Positions 1 through 12,000 of a stretch of DNA of 64,000 bases are shown piece by piece. How positions within the stretch are numbered: the first letter of the stretch is position 1; each line of letters starts with the position of its first letter. The notes below the pieces were generated by a model, which worked only from the letters and a program-made list of their open reading frames with translations, was not told the DNA's origin and did not search any database. The position numbers were made by a program, and so were the translations under genes. The stretch comes from Microglena sp. YARC (lineage: Eukaryota > Chlorophyta > Chlorophyceae > Chlamydomonadales > Chlamydomonadaceae). The stretch spans positions 46,261,481 to 46,325,480 of the forward strand of contig CM039464.1 in the NCBI GenBank assembly GCA_022414725.1, in the 5' to 3' direction.

Positions 1-615
1 TGCGCAGGGTTATTACAGGGACACTGCGTCCTGCGTCGAAAAAACCTAAACCCTATGTAGCAAGCCCATCGGCTATTCAGATATTATTAGGCCACCAATG
101 CAGTCAGAGACATCCCTGATGAGAGAAGGGTTGGCTTTAAACGCCTCCGATACCAGAAATGGTTTGCAGCCAACAGCAATGATGAGAATGGCTTGATTCC
201 CTTTACATCTGCTTTACATAAGCAGGATCAGATTCGTTCTATAGCACAGTTTAGAATGGGTTCCCATTGGCTGAACACAGAAAGAATGAGGGTGGTGGAT
301 AGAGCACACATCCCTCGTTCAATGAGACACTGTCAAATGTGTGGGTTCCAAAAACCTGAGGATGAAATGCATATGTTTGAGAGCCCTTTTTATAATGATA
401 TCCGCCTCCGCTACCAGAAGCTGTTTGCAGATATTTATAGGCATGTCCATGAGGATACCGACTTAACCGTATGGAATGTGGAATTCTGCGATTCCACATT
501 CAGAACCTTTATGAATGGAAATGGCACTAAGACTTTCTGGAGCAACCTAGCCGACTATCTTTCTACTTGTAGAAGAGCAAGACAGGAAGCCCTGGACTGC
601 TTAGTGGCACCGTAA
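1..615 (+). pseudogene. Non-LTR retrotransposon ORF2, C-terminal fragment
   Basis: The frame from about 91 to the stop at 613-615 reads like the C-terminal end of a LINE-type reverse transcriptase polyprotein: a basic RVGFKRLRYQKWF stretch, then FRMGSHWLNTER, then a CQMC...EDEMHMFESPFYNDIR block that matches the zinc-knuckle region following the RT domain (family knowledge). In the usual C-x2-C...H...C knuckle the last Cys is here Ser (MFESPFY). The same frame has a stop at 88-90 and the upstream bases continue in other frames, so the element is frameshifted or broken. It is followed by a 3' UTR and a pentanucleotide tail, as expected of a LINE 3' end. Confidence 0.75.
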
Positions 616-894
616 TTTATTATCCCTTTTTTTTTTCCTTCTTGTGACTTCTCATTTGTTAGCTTCTTACCTCCGCCACTGTAAGTGGTTGAGATCTGGG
701 TCCGGCTCTAGGGGGTTTAATACCTACGCCACCAAAATGGTGGTTGGGAGCTTGGTTTGTTTGTCCTCGACACACCCCTGATGTAATGGGGTTTTTTGCT
801 TGGTGGGTGCTTTTTCTTTTTGTTTAAAGCACAGAGTCTCATACGCCCTCGCGGTGTCAAGTAGACTTTAACATGTAATGTAATGTAATGTAAT
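616..894 (+). mobile_element. LINE 3' UTR with (TGTAA)n tail
   Basis: T-rich and GT-rich trailer after the retrotransposon stop codon, ending in four TGTAA units at about 874-894. Simple-repeat tails rather than poly(A) are typical of several non-LTR clades. Confidence 0.7.
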
Positions 895-1269
895 TAGGCC
901 AGTGCCTCTGTCAATACCATGCACACCTTAACCCCACATGTGTCTGGTACACGAAGTTATTTGATAAGCAAGAATGTAAGCATATTGTGCAGTCCGATAA
1001 TCAATGTTTTCATCTCCCCAAACTACAGACTGGGGCATCCGGCACCCTGGATAATTAAACTTTAGTCTATAAACCTTAGCCCAAACGCTGGTCATTAGTA
1101 GACCCATAGTCACACATTCCAACGTGACTGAAGCCTGGAGGCTGGTAGGCCCCGTGATCAATACAAAACAAAACAGTGATTTGTTCAAATTCAAGACCAA
1201 CGGCCCAAATGAGTACAGGACAACAGCACAACTCCCAGGAGTGTGATGGAGTAGTGGTTGCATGAACTG

Positions 1270-1390
1270 TTTATTGTGGGGGCTATGCATAGCAGCTTAT
1301 AGGCAGCTGCTTTTACCCACCCTGAGGCTAGCTAGCGCTGGTGGTGGAGCTGAGTGGAAGCTGGTGCGCGTAGCCCACAAATGAAACAGT
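1270..1390. mobile_element. MITE family A' (internally deleted copy)
   Basis: Starts with GGGGGCTATGCATAGCAGCT and ends with the inverse (GCGCGTAGCCCAC). It shares arms with the copies at 7148, 15500, 15618, 18420 and 42055. Confidence 0.5.
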
Positions 1391-1436
1391 GTTTTTACAC
1401 CATGTTTACTCCGCCTCCAGATGGTGAGCAGCCTGT

Positions 1437-2000
1437 ATGGTTGTTACAGTCCAGGGGCAGACCAAATAGGCTGAAGGGACTTGCCCAACCATAAAAGGAG
1501 GGGGCTAAAACGAAAAAACACTGATGAGCTGAACCCCAAACAATCGTTTTACTGACGGGGGCCCTGACTTTGTTGTACCGTTATAATTTATTCTACTATT
1601 AATCCAAATAAATGGAAGTTGTGCAAGAATCCAGATCCAGGGGCGAGCTCCAATTAAGAGTTACCACCATGAGTTATGACAGGTGCTGTGGGAACGATTG
1701 TCAACAAAATGTTAGCTTGGGCATAGGGCAGAGCACCAGAGCTTTATCCTCCTTTCAGACAAACAGAGCTGGTCACTGCAGCAGGGTACTACACGACACG
1801 CGCTATTGCGCTCTACCTCGCAAGGTTTTTGAGCCCAACTACGCGATTCACACAATTTTAAACAACCCCACAGTGAGCAGCGCGCAGAATTCTGTTTGAA
1901 GTTGAGTCAAAAGCAGAACCCAAAAGGAGGCAGTTACGTCAAAAGAGCAACCCAAAATGACATGTAGTACCCTGCACTGCAGCTCCACCCAATAATCAAA
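1437..2000 (+). mobile_element. Dispersed repeat family F4 (longest copy, interrupted by a hAT-like MITE)
   Basis: Contains the phrases GGCTGAAGGGACTTGCCCAA and GATGAGCTGAACCCCAAAC that recur at 33540, 34180, 36680 and 55708 (plus) and at 16690, 22195 and 62270 (minus). The later part (GGGGCGAGCTCC..., GGGCAGAGCACCAGAGC) recurs at 36890-37230. No coding capacity is visible; class unknown. A family E MITE is inserted at 1782. Confidence 0.6.
1774..1982. mobile_element. hAT-like MITE (family E) with 8-bp target duplication
   Basis: The element at 1782-1974 begins CAGGGTACTACA and ends TGTAGTACCCTG. It is flanked on both sides by CACTGCAG (1774-1781 and 1975-1982), a perfect 8-bp target duplication. 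CAGGG termini and 8-bp duplications are hallmarks of hAT transposons. At 193 bp it is non-autonomous. Confidence 0.85.
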
Positions 2001-2032
2001 TGCAAACAGAAAACACGGAAAATTGCTATAAC

Positions 2033-2216
2033 CTAAGCTGTCACAGCCTTTGCTGCTGCCGGGGCAGCTGTGAGCTCGACCTCTTTAAGAGTTTTGCTCA
2101 CATCTTCCTCAATTCGCCTCCTAAGTTCAGGAAGGATCTTGAACGACTGTACCACCGCGCTGCCGAAGGAGTAAACGAGGGCGGCCCTAGCTGTGGCGGC
2201 ATCAATACCTCGGGCC
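2033..2216 (-). CDS. SUFD: SUFD exon 9 (C-terminus)
   Basis: Acceptor CTTCCCAG. Encodes [40 protein letters not shown] and an Ala/Lys-rich tail ending KAVTA before TAG at 2033-2035. This is the canonical SufD C-terminal helix region. Confidence 0.95.
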
Positions 2217-2320
2217 CTGGGAAGGGAAAAAGAAGAGAGTGTCAGCATATTTTGGTGGTTGGCCCCAGTGCAAGCATCCAGGCTGGCCTCCTCAACCTCA
2301 CGCTTCGTAACAAGGCAAAC

Positions 2321-2362
<42 letters not shown>

Positions 2363-2971
2363 CAAGCAGGAATACATGACCTGCCCCCCCTGTCTTGAGT
2401 GATGCCCAAATCATGGCGGGCTAGACTGGCACCCACACAGGTAAGCGTGTAGCGTATGCATGCGTGTAGTTTGATTTGTTAGCTGTCTCGTGGCTGCTGT
2501 GACAGCTCAGATGATTAGCGAACGGCAACTAATATTAGCGTTTGAAATAATCAGGAGTAGCCCAGGCCTCAAAATTTTCAGTCATGCCGATCGATTTTTT
2601 CTGACAAGGGGGCTGTAATGGCATGTATTTAGGCGATATTAAAAGTCACTTTTCAGGTCATTCTGAGCACCACATTTAGGGGGGGGGGGGGGGGGGGGGG
2701 GGGGCGGGGGTTCTGGGCCCTCATTTTGTTTTTTTGCTACCTTTTTGCTGCCTTTTTACTCAGACCTCCAAATGCCATTCTGAGACCACTCCTGAGTAGG
2801 CCTTGGGAAGGGTAGTCTATTGGCACCACTTTGGACCTGGTGCAATAAGTATTTACCCCCCCCCCCCCCCCCCCCCCAACCCCCCCTAACCCCAGCCCAG
2901 CCCGGAGTATGAGAGGGTAAATGGCTGTGTGATTCACAATGGCAGTTCATTGGCACCACTTAAGACCCAGG

Positions 2972-3002
<31 letters not shown>

Positions 3003-6000
3003 CCCATTCCCCCCCCCACCCCCCAACGACCCACCCCCACCCCCGCCTCGACCCCCCAGCCCCACCCACCCAACCACACCCGCCCCGATCCACCACCCTT
3101 GCGACAACACCGAATGGCCGCCATTCTACTACATCCTCGGTTTCTTTCTCTTCGTTTCGATATGCCTGATGGTGATGCTGATCCGTCCAGTGAGAGTCCC
3201 AGAGAGAATTTATGGGGAAGCTTATGAAGGAGCTGTAGTAGTGACCAGTCCTGAATCCCACGCTTAGTCACAGGGCGCACTTTAAATAATAAAAAAAGCA
3301 GTCCTTGCAGGTCCTTGGATATATATTTGGTGTGCCTATTGGGGTGCCTTTATTGAGCCTCCATGCTGTCATCATTCGCCTGATTTGGACGAAACCTGGA
3401 GTGGCCTCCGGCCAAGGCATTTAACATAATAATAAACACTGGGGCTGAGTTGGGTGGGGCCCAAGGGGAAGTGTAGTTGAACCATGCTGAGACAACTGTC
3501 CTGCTACTGTTTTGTTAGGACTAGTTTGGTATAATGAAAAATCCAGTTTCTTGCTGCCCCCTGCAAAGGTGAAGGGTGTCTACAGTACTAAGGCAACCAA
3601 GAGGGGGAGCAGGACTGAGTTTTGACTTTCACACAATCCCTATGTGGGAATTCCGAGGATGCCATTATGTGCGCCATATTGTAACCCCCCAGAATCCATA
3701 TCTAAGTTTTTCAAAAAAAAGGGTATTTATATAGGGGGGTGGGGGTGGGGGTGGGGGGCAGTCCTCCTCAGGTTTTGAAGGCGTGGGGGAGTGAACTTTT
3801 TTTCCCTACTCGCGCTATAATATTAGTTTTTCAAATAAATTCGAAATTCTGGTGAGCTGGCTCGTCTGAATAATATTATGTAATATTATTTATTCACTTA
3901 TATTATCTCCATAGGTGCCAAAGTCCGAAAACGCACTAAGTCGATACATGAATGTGATACAGAGCCGTACATGGCCCAAATTGCTCAGAATCGAATTCTG
4001 TCAGGCTCATATTGTTCGCAACGGTGTCAGCTATGCGCGCAGCTACTTATCGTGCGCGTTCGCATCTGGTCGCGAGCAGCCTTGTTCGGCAGGCCGGTGG
4101 CAGTACATCAGATGTGCGATAATTAGTGATACAAGTCCAGATCGCGTCAGATACGAGGCCGCGCGAGCTATTCCGAAGAAAGGTACCTCGGGACGAAAGG
4201 CTTATCGAACCCCTATTACAAGGTTGGAGGCTGCGCTTCAGCCTTGGCCTCGGAATCTACTGAAATAGCTGTACATCTCAAGATTTCACCTCCCTGTGGC
4301 CTACCACACCATGGCTCAGGATTAGGGTGTGTTTTCAATGATCTACCCCAAATCAAAAACTGAGTTCAGATGTGGATGTTTGAAGACAAATTAAAACAAA
4401 ATGTTTTTTGAATTTATTTTCAAAAAATATTTGAATTTTGAATTTTCGAAAAAAAGAAAACGTTGTTCTGCACGCTATATCTTGAGATAGAGCAAAACCG
4501 AGGTCCAAAATGTTTCAATTGAGGCTGTGCAACTCTGACCTAGACTTAGGACACCCACGAAATGTAAATGATCAGTGCTTTGGGGGTCTGTACTCAACTG
4601 TACTGACTGTGTACTACCTTCCAAGACCTTCCATAATAACTACTGGTAGGGAAAGACATTACACAACATTTGTACCCAGTGTTCTTTTTAAATGGCTTGT
4701 TTCCGTCCAATAGGCTCCGTATCACTTCCTACGTAAAACCCGTATCGACTTAGGGAACCCCATCGTAACAAATTAGCATGTTTCACTTGACCTGGTCCCC
4801 ACCATTTGAGAAAACCCAAATCCAAGTATTTGTGTGTTGAACTGATGTAGTTGGGCAACTTATTAGCAAAAAATCTTTGTTTTGGGACTTGAGGGCATAG
4901 GCTCAATCCATCCGTATCACTCAGGGTCTGACTTAGGCACCTATGGAGATATCCCAAGAGATGATAGGTGTGGGTCCAATCATGGACCCCTCCATTGGCC
5001 CATCTCACCTCTCTCCATCGCCACCCCACCCCATCGTCCCCACCCAACCCACCCTCCCTTGGCCTGACGTGGCATCACGTTTGTGTAGGGTCGGCTATGT
5101 TATATAATAGTAGTGAATAAATAATATTATATAATATTATTCAGACGAGCCATCTCACCAGAATTTCGAATTTATTTGAAAAACTAGTAGTATTGTGACA
5201 CAATAATAATATTAGTCAATATTGTTTTTTGAAACGCTAATATTAGTTGCCGTTCCCTACGTATTTGGGCGTCTCGTAGGTACCTGTATGTCTACCAGCT
5301 ACTTCCTTGTTCAGATGCAGCCGATATCTCATGTCTGCCATCTTCTATGCTTCCCATCTCCTCTGTAAGTCGACCTCTTCTGCCTTTATGCTCCTACAGC
5401 GGCAAATAAAAGCTGCCTAATGCCTACCCAACAGCAGCACTACTACCAGCACTGGCAACAGCAGCACCACCAGTAGCAGCACCACTGGCAGCACCAGCAG
5501 CTCCACCACCAGCACTGGCAGCACCAGTAGCAGCGACACCACGACCACCAGCACTGGCAGCAGCAGCACTACAACCAGCACTGGCAGCACCACCAGTAGG
5601 CAGTAGCAGCATCACTGGCAGCACCAGCAGCTTCACCACCAGCACTGGTACCACCAGTAGCAGCAACACCACTACCACCAGCACTGGCAGCAGCAGCACC
5701 ACTAGGAGCAGGAGCAGCACGACCACTAGAAGCACACACACACATATTTCCAGTAACAGAAACCTACCTGAAGTAGAACAGCTCTTCATCTGACAGGTCA
5801 CTGACTGCACAGCCGTGTGTGCACTTGACATCATCAGCAATAATCTGCAGCAGCGGGGGTGTGTGGGGGTGGGGTGGGGTGGGGTGGGGTGGGGGGGGGC
5901 AAACCAATAGTCAGACGGCGACGGTTAAGATTATGGTGGTGATGATAGTAATAATGATGATGATAGCGATATTGGTGGTGCTGATGCTAATGCTGATGAA

Positions 6001-9000
6001 AGTTGTAGTGGTGATGATGATAGTGATAGTTATGGTGGTGGTGGTGGTGGGGATGCTGGTGGTGATAGTGGTGGTGGTGATGATGCTGATGCTGATGATG
6101 CTGCTGATGGTGATAGTGTTGATAATGGGGATGGTAGTGATAGTAATGGTGATGGTGTTGATGGTGTTGATGCTGATGATGCTGCTGATGATGATAGTGG
6201 TGATGATGATGATAGTGAAGGTTATGGTGACAATGATGATGATGATGATGATGATGATGGTAGTGGTGATGATGATGATGATGATGATGATGATGGTGAT
6301 GATGACATTATTCCTGGTGCCCAACTGGACTCCGAAACAGGACAGCTGTGCTGACAACATACCTGAAGATTGGGCTTCACGTTGACAGTTGCTTTGGGTA
6401 CAAGCAAAAGATTACGGCTAAGCTGCCCAGCATCTGTCTTCTGAGCATACTTGTTCACCTGTACAGAAACACAAGGATTTTCTTTTCAGCTACGAGCACA
6501 GCAACTCGGGATTTTCTTTTCCGCTGTGAGCACAGCAACGTGGGATTTTCTTTTCCACTACGAGCACAGCAACACGGGATTTTCTTTTTATATACAAGGG
6601 CAGCAACACAGGATTTCCTTTTCAGCTGCGAGGATTTTCTTTTCAGCGAAGAGCAGTAGCTTCTAGGCTCCCCCGGCTGGCTATTTAGACAAAGCGCACA
6701 CAAACTAGTTTATCCAGAAGCTGTCAGAAATAGCTGTCCAGAAAAAAGCAGCACAACTGTGGATGCAAATGCCATTAAAGCAGGACAAGAATATAAGCAC
6801 AACACCAGCACAACAATATGCACATGAGTACAACGATGCGTTCAACAGCAGTGCAACAATATGTACATCAATAGATATAATTAGGGATAGGCAATATGAT
6901 ATCATACAATGCCGGCTGTCTGACCAGGTAACTTTGGCCTACGGCATCATATCATAAGATATTAAATCATATGATATTTGTATGATATCATATGATATCA
7001 TCCTCGACTTTGGTCAGCATCATATGATTTGCCGGTCCCTAGATGTAATTGTCAGCCAGAAGATCAATACCGATGCAAAGTGCACAAACCAATATGGACA
7101 CAAACAAAACACTCAATTGATTCATCATAAACTACAGATCACTGTTTATTTTTAGGGCTACGCATAGCAACTTTTAGGCAGCTCCCTTTCCAAGTCCTTG
7201 GGCCCAACCAGAAGCTAGCTAGTTTGCCAGAAAGCTGATATGACAGTCACTCCAGTGCAACTGAAAACTTTGTGCTTGGACCAGTGGCTGGCTGACGGAG
7301 CTGACTGGAAGCTGCCAGAAGTTGGCCCCAAGAGAGACAGTGCTACAAAGGTGTACATTGTCAGGCCACATAAATGAAAACAACAGTGAAACACTCTTCA
7401 GTCCTCACTAGAACAATTCAGGCAATGACACCCTGCCAGTTGAGTGACTAATAATACACTTGCCCCGGCGATACATTTGCAAGTACTCACGGCCAAAAAG
7501 GAACGACTGTTATGATTTATAGGCACGAGGACATGCCCTTTACAACTGACAGTATCGTACCACATATTATCATGAATCCCCATGATATCCCTAGTTGTTT
7601 GATAATCGCACACAAACACTGAGTTGAATACAACTACTCAGGTGTACACAGTCAGCCATAACACAGCAATATCATAGGTTATGTTCCCTTGTTTATTTAC
7701 CTATTTGTAGTGCAAAAAGCGAAAAAATGCTTGCTGCGCCCACAGGGGGTTGCCAAAAACTGCGCGAAACGCACAGTGGGGCTCAAAAAAGGCAGCGCGC
7801 AAAAGCGCGCGCTTGGAAGTACCCTGGCAGCATCGCCATAGCAATCAGGTGCGTGATTTAGCTTGACATCACTATTCCCTCTACGGTCACCCTGAGCGTA
7901 GCAGGTCGTTGTCAACCGCGATGGTAGCTTGTCCAGTCGAGGTGGTAGACCGTTCTCTGCCCGCGTACGACGGGTTCCCTTAATACCACGGCCCACCAGG
8001 CGTTATCATTACTTTCAGTACGTGATTTAGCACTTCCTATATATAGCACCTTACACACACACATGCCCCCCCCCCCCCCCCCCCCCCCCCCTCCCCCCCC
8101 CTCCTCCCCCCCACACACCACACCAGCATGACACACACTTTTACACACCAACACAGTCACACACAGATTTGCACACACATGCACACCACTTGACCACCAA
8201 ACACAAGGAAAACCCTACATCAGTCCTCACCTGAACATTTCCGTCAAAGACACCCTTGCCAGTTGAGTGGCTCACGATGCACTTGTGCAATTGGTTGGCC
8301 GTTCCATTCGGGTGGCTCAGGTCAAGCTTTGAATGAAGGTCATGCAACTGACCCGAGCCGCACAGCAGGAAGTGGCGCAATGTAGTTTCTGTTGCCGCAC
8401 CCTCCTGCAAGCGCGCACCACATTAATATTTATAGCAATTCAGGGGATGAACTGGACAAACATGTCGTCCTTCGTCGAGAATTGTCGAGAAATTGTCGGA
8501 TTTCCAGTAAACAATTCTCAATTTCAAGTACGCGTTCTTGAATTACGAAGTACGAGTTCTCGCGGAGCCGTTTTGTCCAGTTCATCCCCTGAATTGCTAT
8601 AAGGAAAGGGATAGATGTAGGTATGCAGCTTTGAATGATGGTCATGTAACTGACCAGATCCGCACAGCAGGAAGTGGCGCATTGTAGTTTCAGTTGCCGC
8701 ACCCTCCAGCAAGCGCGCACCACATAAATATTGAAGGAAAGGGATAAATGTAGGTATGCCGCTTTACGGTGACTACTGCTAGCTCCGGCTTACGCGGTGG
8801 TGTCCTTAACTTCACGCCCTGTGAGTAACTGCATTACACGGATGTAACAATTTCAATTTCAATTTCAATTTCAATATGCAGCTTTGAATGATGGTCATGT
8901 AACTGACCAGATCACCACAGCAGGAAGTGGCGCAATGTAGTTTCTGTTGCCGCACCCTCCTGCAAGCGTGCACCATAGAAACATTTAAGAACAGGGGCAA

Positions 9001-12000
9001 ATGTCTGTATGAAGCTTTGAATGATGGTCATGTTACTGACCCGAGCCGCACAGCAGGAAGTGGCGCAATGCAGATTCTGTTGCCGCACCATTCTCAAAAT
9101 GAGCATAACAGTAATATTCAGTTTTTTTCAAGTTGGCTGAAAAACCATGTACAATCCGATCCAATCTAACTAGGACCATAGCCATCTATCATTATAGCTA
9201 GGGAAAGGTCAAGTTAGTTAATATTAGAGTGACTAGCCGTCTCACCCGAATTTTGAATTTATTTGAAAAACTAATATTTTTGTGACACATAATAATAATA
9301 TCCGTTAATATTAGTTATTCAAACACACTAATATAAGTTGCCGTTCCATAATTACAGCCATTCAGCGGATGATTTGAATTTGAGTTTCAAAACACTTTGT
9401 AGTTTGTAGTTCGTACGCACCGCCCCTCTTTTTCTGTTAAAACCGTTAAACTTAAACTCAAGTGCGCCAGTAAGGGTGTACACTCTGCAGCCACATACAC
9501 TCTGCAGCCACATACACTCTGCAGCCGCATACACTCTGCAGCCACATACACTCTGCAGCCACATACACTCTGCAGCCACATACACTCTGCAGCCACATAC
9601 ACTCTGCAGCCACATACACTCTGCAGCCACATACACTCTGCAGCCACATGCACTCTGCAGCCACATACACTCTGCAGCCACATACACTCTGCAGCCACAT
9701 ACAAGCGCTGCAAGCTGCGCTTGTAAGTGGTGGTGGTGGTGATGGTGGTGTGGTGGTGTGGTGAGTGTGTGGTGGTGGTGGTGTGTACCAGCGCTCCTGC
9801 CAAGGAGTCGAACTTGAGAGGCTATAACTGGTAATCTACTGCGCTTGTAAGTGGTGGTGTGGTGGTGGTGGTGTGGTGAGTGTGTAGTGGTGGTGGTGTG
9901 TACCAGCGCTCCTGCCAAGGAGTCGAACTTGAGAGGCTATAACTGGTAATCTACTGCGCTTGTAAGTGGTGGAGTGGTGGTGGTGGTGTGGTGAGTGTGT
10001 AGTGGTGGTGGTGTGTACCAGCGCTCCTGCCAAGGAGTCGGACTTGAGAGGCTATAACTGGTAATCTACTGCGCTTGTAAGTGGTGGTGGTGTGGTGGTT
10101 GTGGTGGTGGTGCGGTGAGTGTGTAGTGGTGGTGGTGTGTACCAGCGTTCCTGCCAAGGGGTCGAACTTGAGAGGCTATAACTGGTAATTTACTGCGCTT
10201 GTAAGTGGTGGTGTGGTGGTGGTGGTGTGGTGAGTGTGGTGGTGGTGTGGTGAGTGTGTAGTGGTGGTGGTGTGTACCAGCGCTCCTGCCAAGGAGTCGA
10301 ACTTGAGTTGCTATAACTGGTAATCTACTGCGCTTGTAAGTGGTGGTGAGGTGGTGGTGGTGGTGTGGTGAGTGTGGTGGTGGTGTGGTGAGTGTGTAGT
10401 GGTGGTGGTGTGTACCGGCGCCCCTGCAAAGAGGTCAAACTTGAGAGGCTATAACTGGTAATCTAACAAGGTGCTAGACTCAGTGTTTTTGTTTGTGCGC
10501 CGCGTCGCAAATTGAGCGACTCGGTGTGACCCCAGTGCGACGCGCTGCCCCCGAAAACCTCCGGGGCTCCTCCCTTCACTGATCTACACCGCAATCCTGA
10601 CATCAGGCCTGCGTCGCAAATTTTGCTACACAACTGGACCAACAGAAAGCTGACAAACAAAACTAGAAATATTGAGGGAAAGGGGCGCAGGTCTTTATGT
10701 AGCACCATGGTGCTCCCAGTAGCCTCTGGGATGCTACTAGCGTCTTTTCCACCCCCCCCCCAAAGCAACCCCAAAAGGCTTTAGAGAAGCACCAAAAATA
10801 CACCAGGTACGAATGTAGCACTTTCAATCAAAGCCTGGTGTGGGGCACCCAATAGGCTAAATGGACTTGCCCACTCTCAAACATCAGAGAATTCAAGATA
10901 AGTATATAATATTTTAGACTAATTATTTACTATTCTGGACTGTTCTAGAGTTCAGGTGGAACTGGAACCTTCGGCACTTTCAATCAAAGCCTGGTGTCGG
11001 GTACCCACTAGGCTTAATGGACTTGCCCACGCCCAAACATCAGAGAATCGAAGATAACTATTAAATATCATAGACTCATTATTTACTATTCTGGACTATC
11101 AGGCGAGGCTGGAACCTTCAGGAGACAAAAAATAGCTAATCAAGAAGTTCATCTAAACACTGTTGAGATTGTTCCTGGTTAGGGCTGATGGTATCAGTAT
11201 AACAGAAAAAGCGATTTGGTGGTCGGCCACAGTGCAAGCGGACGGGCTGCCCCCCTCAACCTCACGCCTGGTCATAAGGTGTGACATTTATTTATGTATT
11301 TATTTATAAGCAGCAATGCATGACCTCCCCTCACCTGAGAGGTGCCAAAGTCATGGCGGGCTAGACACTTATTTATTTGTAAGCAGCAATGCATGAGCTG
11401 GCCCCCCTCACCTGAGTGATGCCCAAATCATGGCAGGCTTGACACTTATTTATTTGTAAGCAGCAATGCATGAGCTGGTCCCCTTCACCCGAGCGCTGCC
11501 CAAGTCATGGCCGGTTAGGCACTTATTTATTTGTAAGCAGCAATGCATGAGCTGGTCCCCTTCACCCGAGCGCTGCCCAAGTCATGGCCGGTTAGACACT
11601 TATTTATTTGTAAGCAGCAATGCATGAGCTGGTCCCCTTCACCCGAGCGCTGCCCAAGTCATGGCCTGTTAGAAACTTATTTATTTGTAAGCAGCAATGC
11701 ATGAGCTGGTCCCCTTCACCCGAGCGCTGCCCAAGTCATGGCCGGTTAGACACTTATTCATTTGTAAGCAGCAATGCATGAGCTGGTCCCCTTCACCCAA
11801 GCGCTGCCCAAGTCATGGCCGGTTAGACACTTATTTATTTGTAAGCAGCAATGCATGAGCTGGTCCCCTTCACCTGAGCGCTGCCCAAGTCATGGCCGGT
11901 TAGACACTTATTTATTTGTAAGCAGCAATGCATGAGCTGGTCCCCTTCACCCGAGCGCTGCCCAAGTCATGGCCGGTTAGACACTTATTTATTTGTAAGC

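Noticed and set aside
7900..8184. Apparent homologous peptides SNDNAWW at 8000 and 13110
   Set aside because: They come from a shared noncoding dispersed repeat in two SUFD introns, not from exons; frames and splice sites do not fit the SUFD chain.
9352..10157. His/Thr-rich and WLQSVCG-rich frames
   Set aside because: Translations of the 17-bp and GGTGGT arrays.
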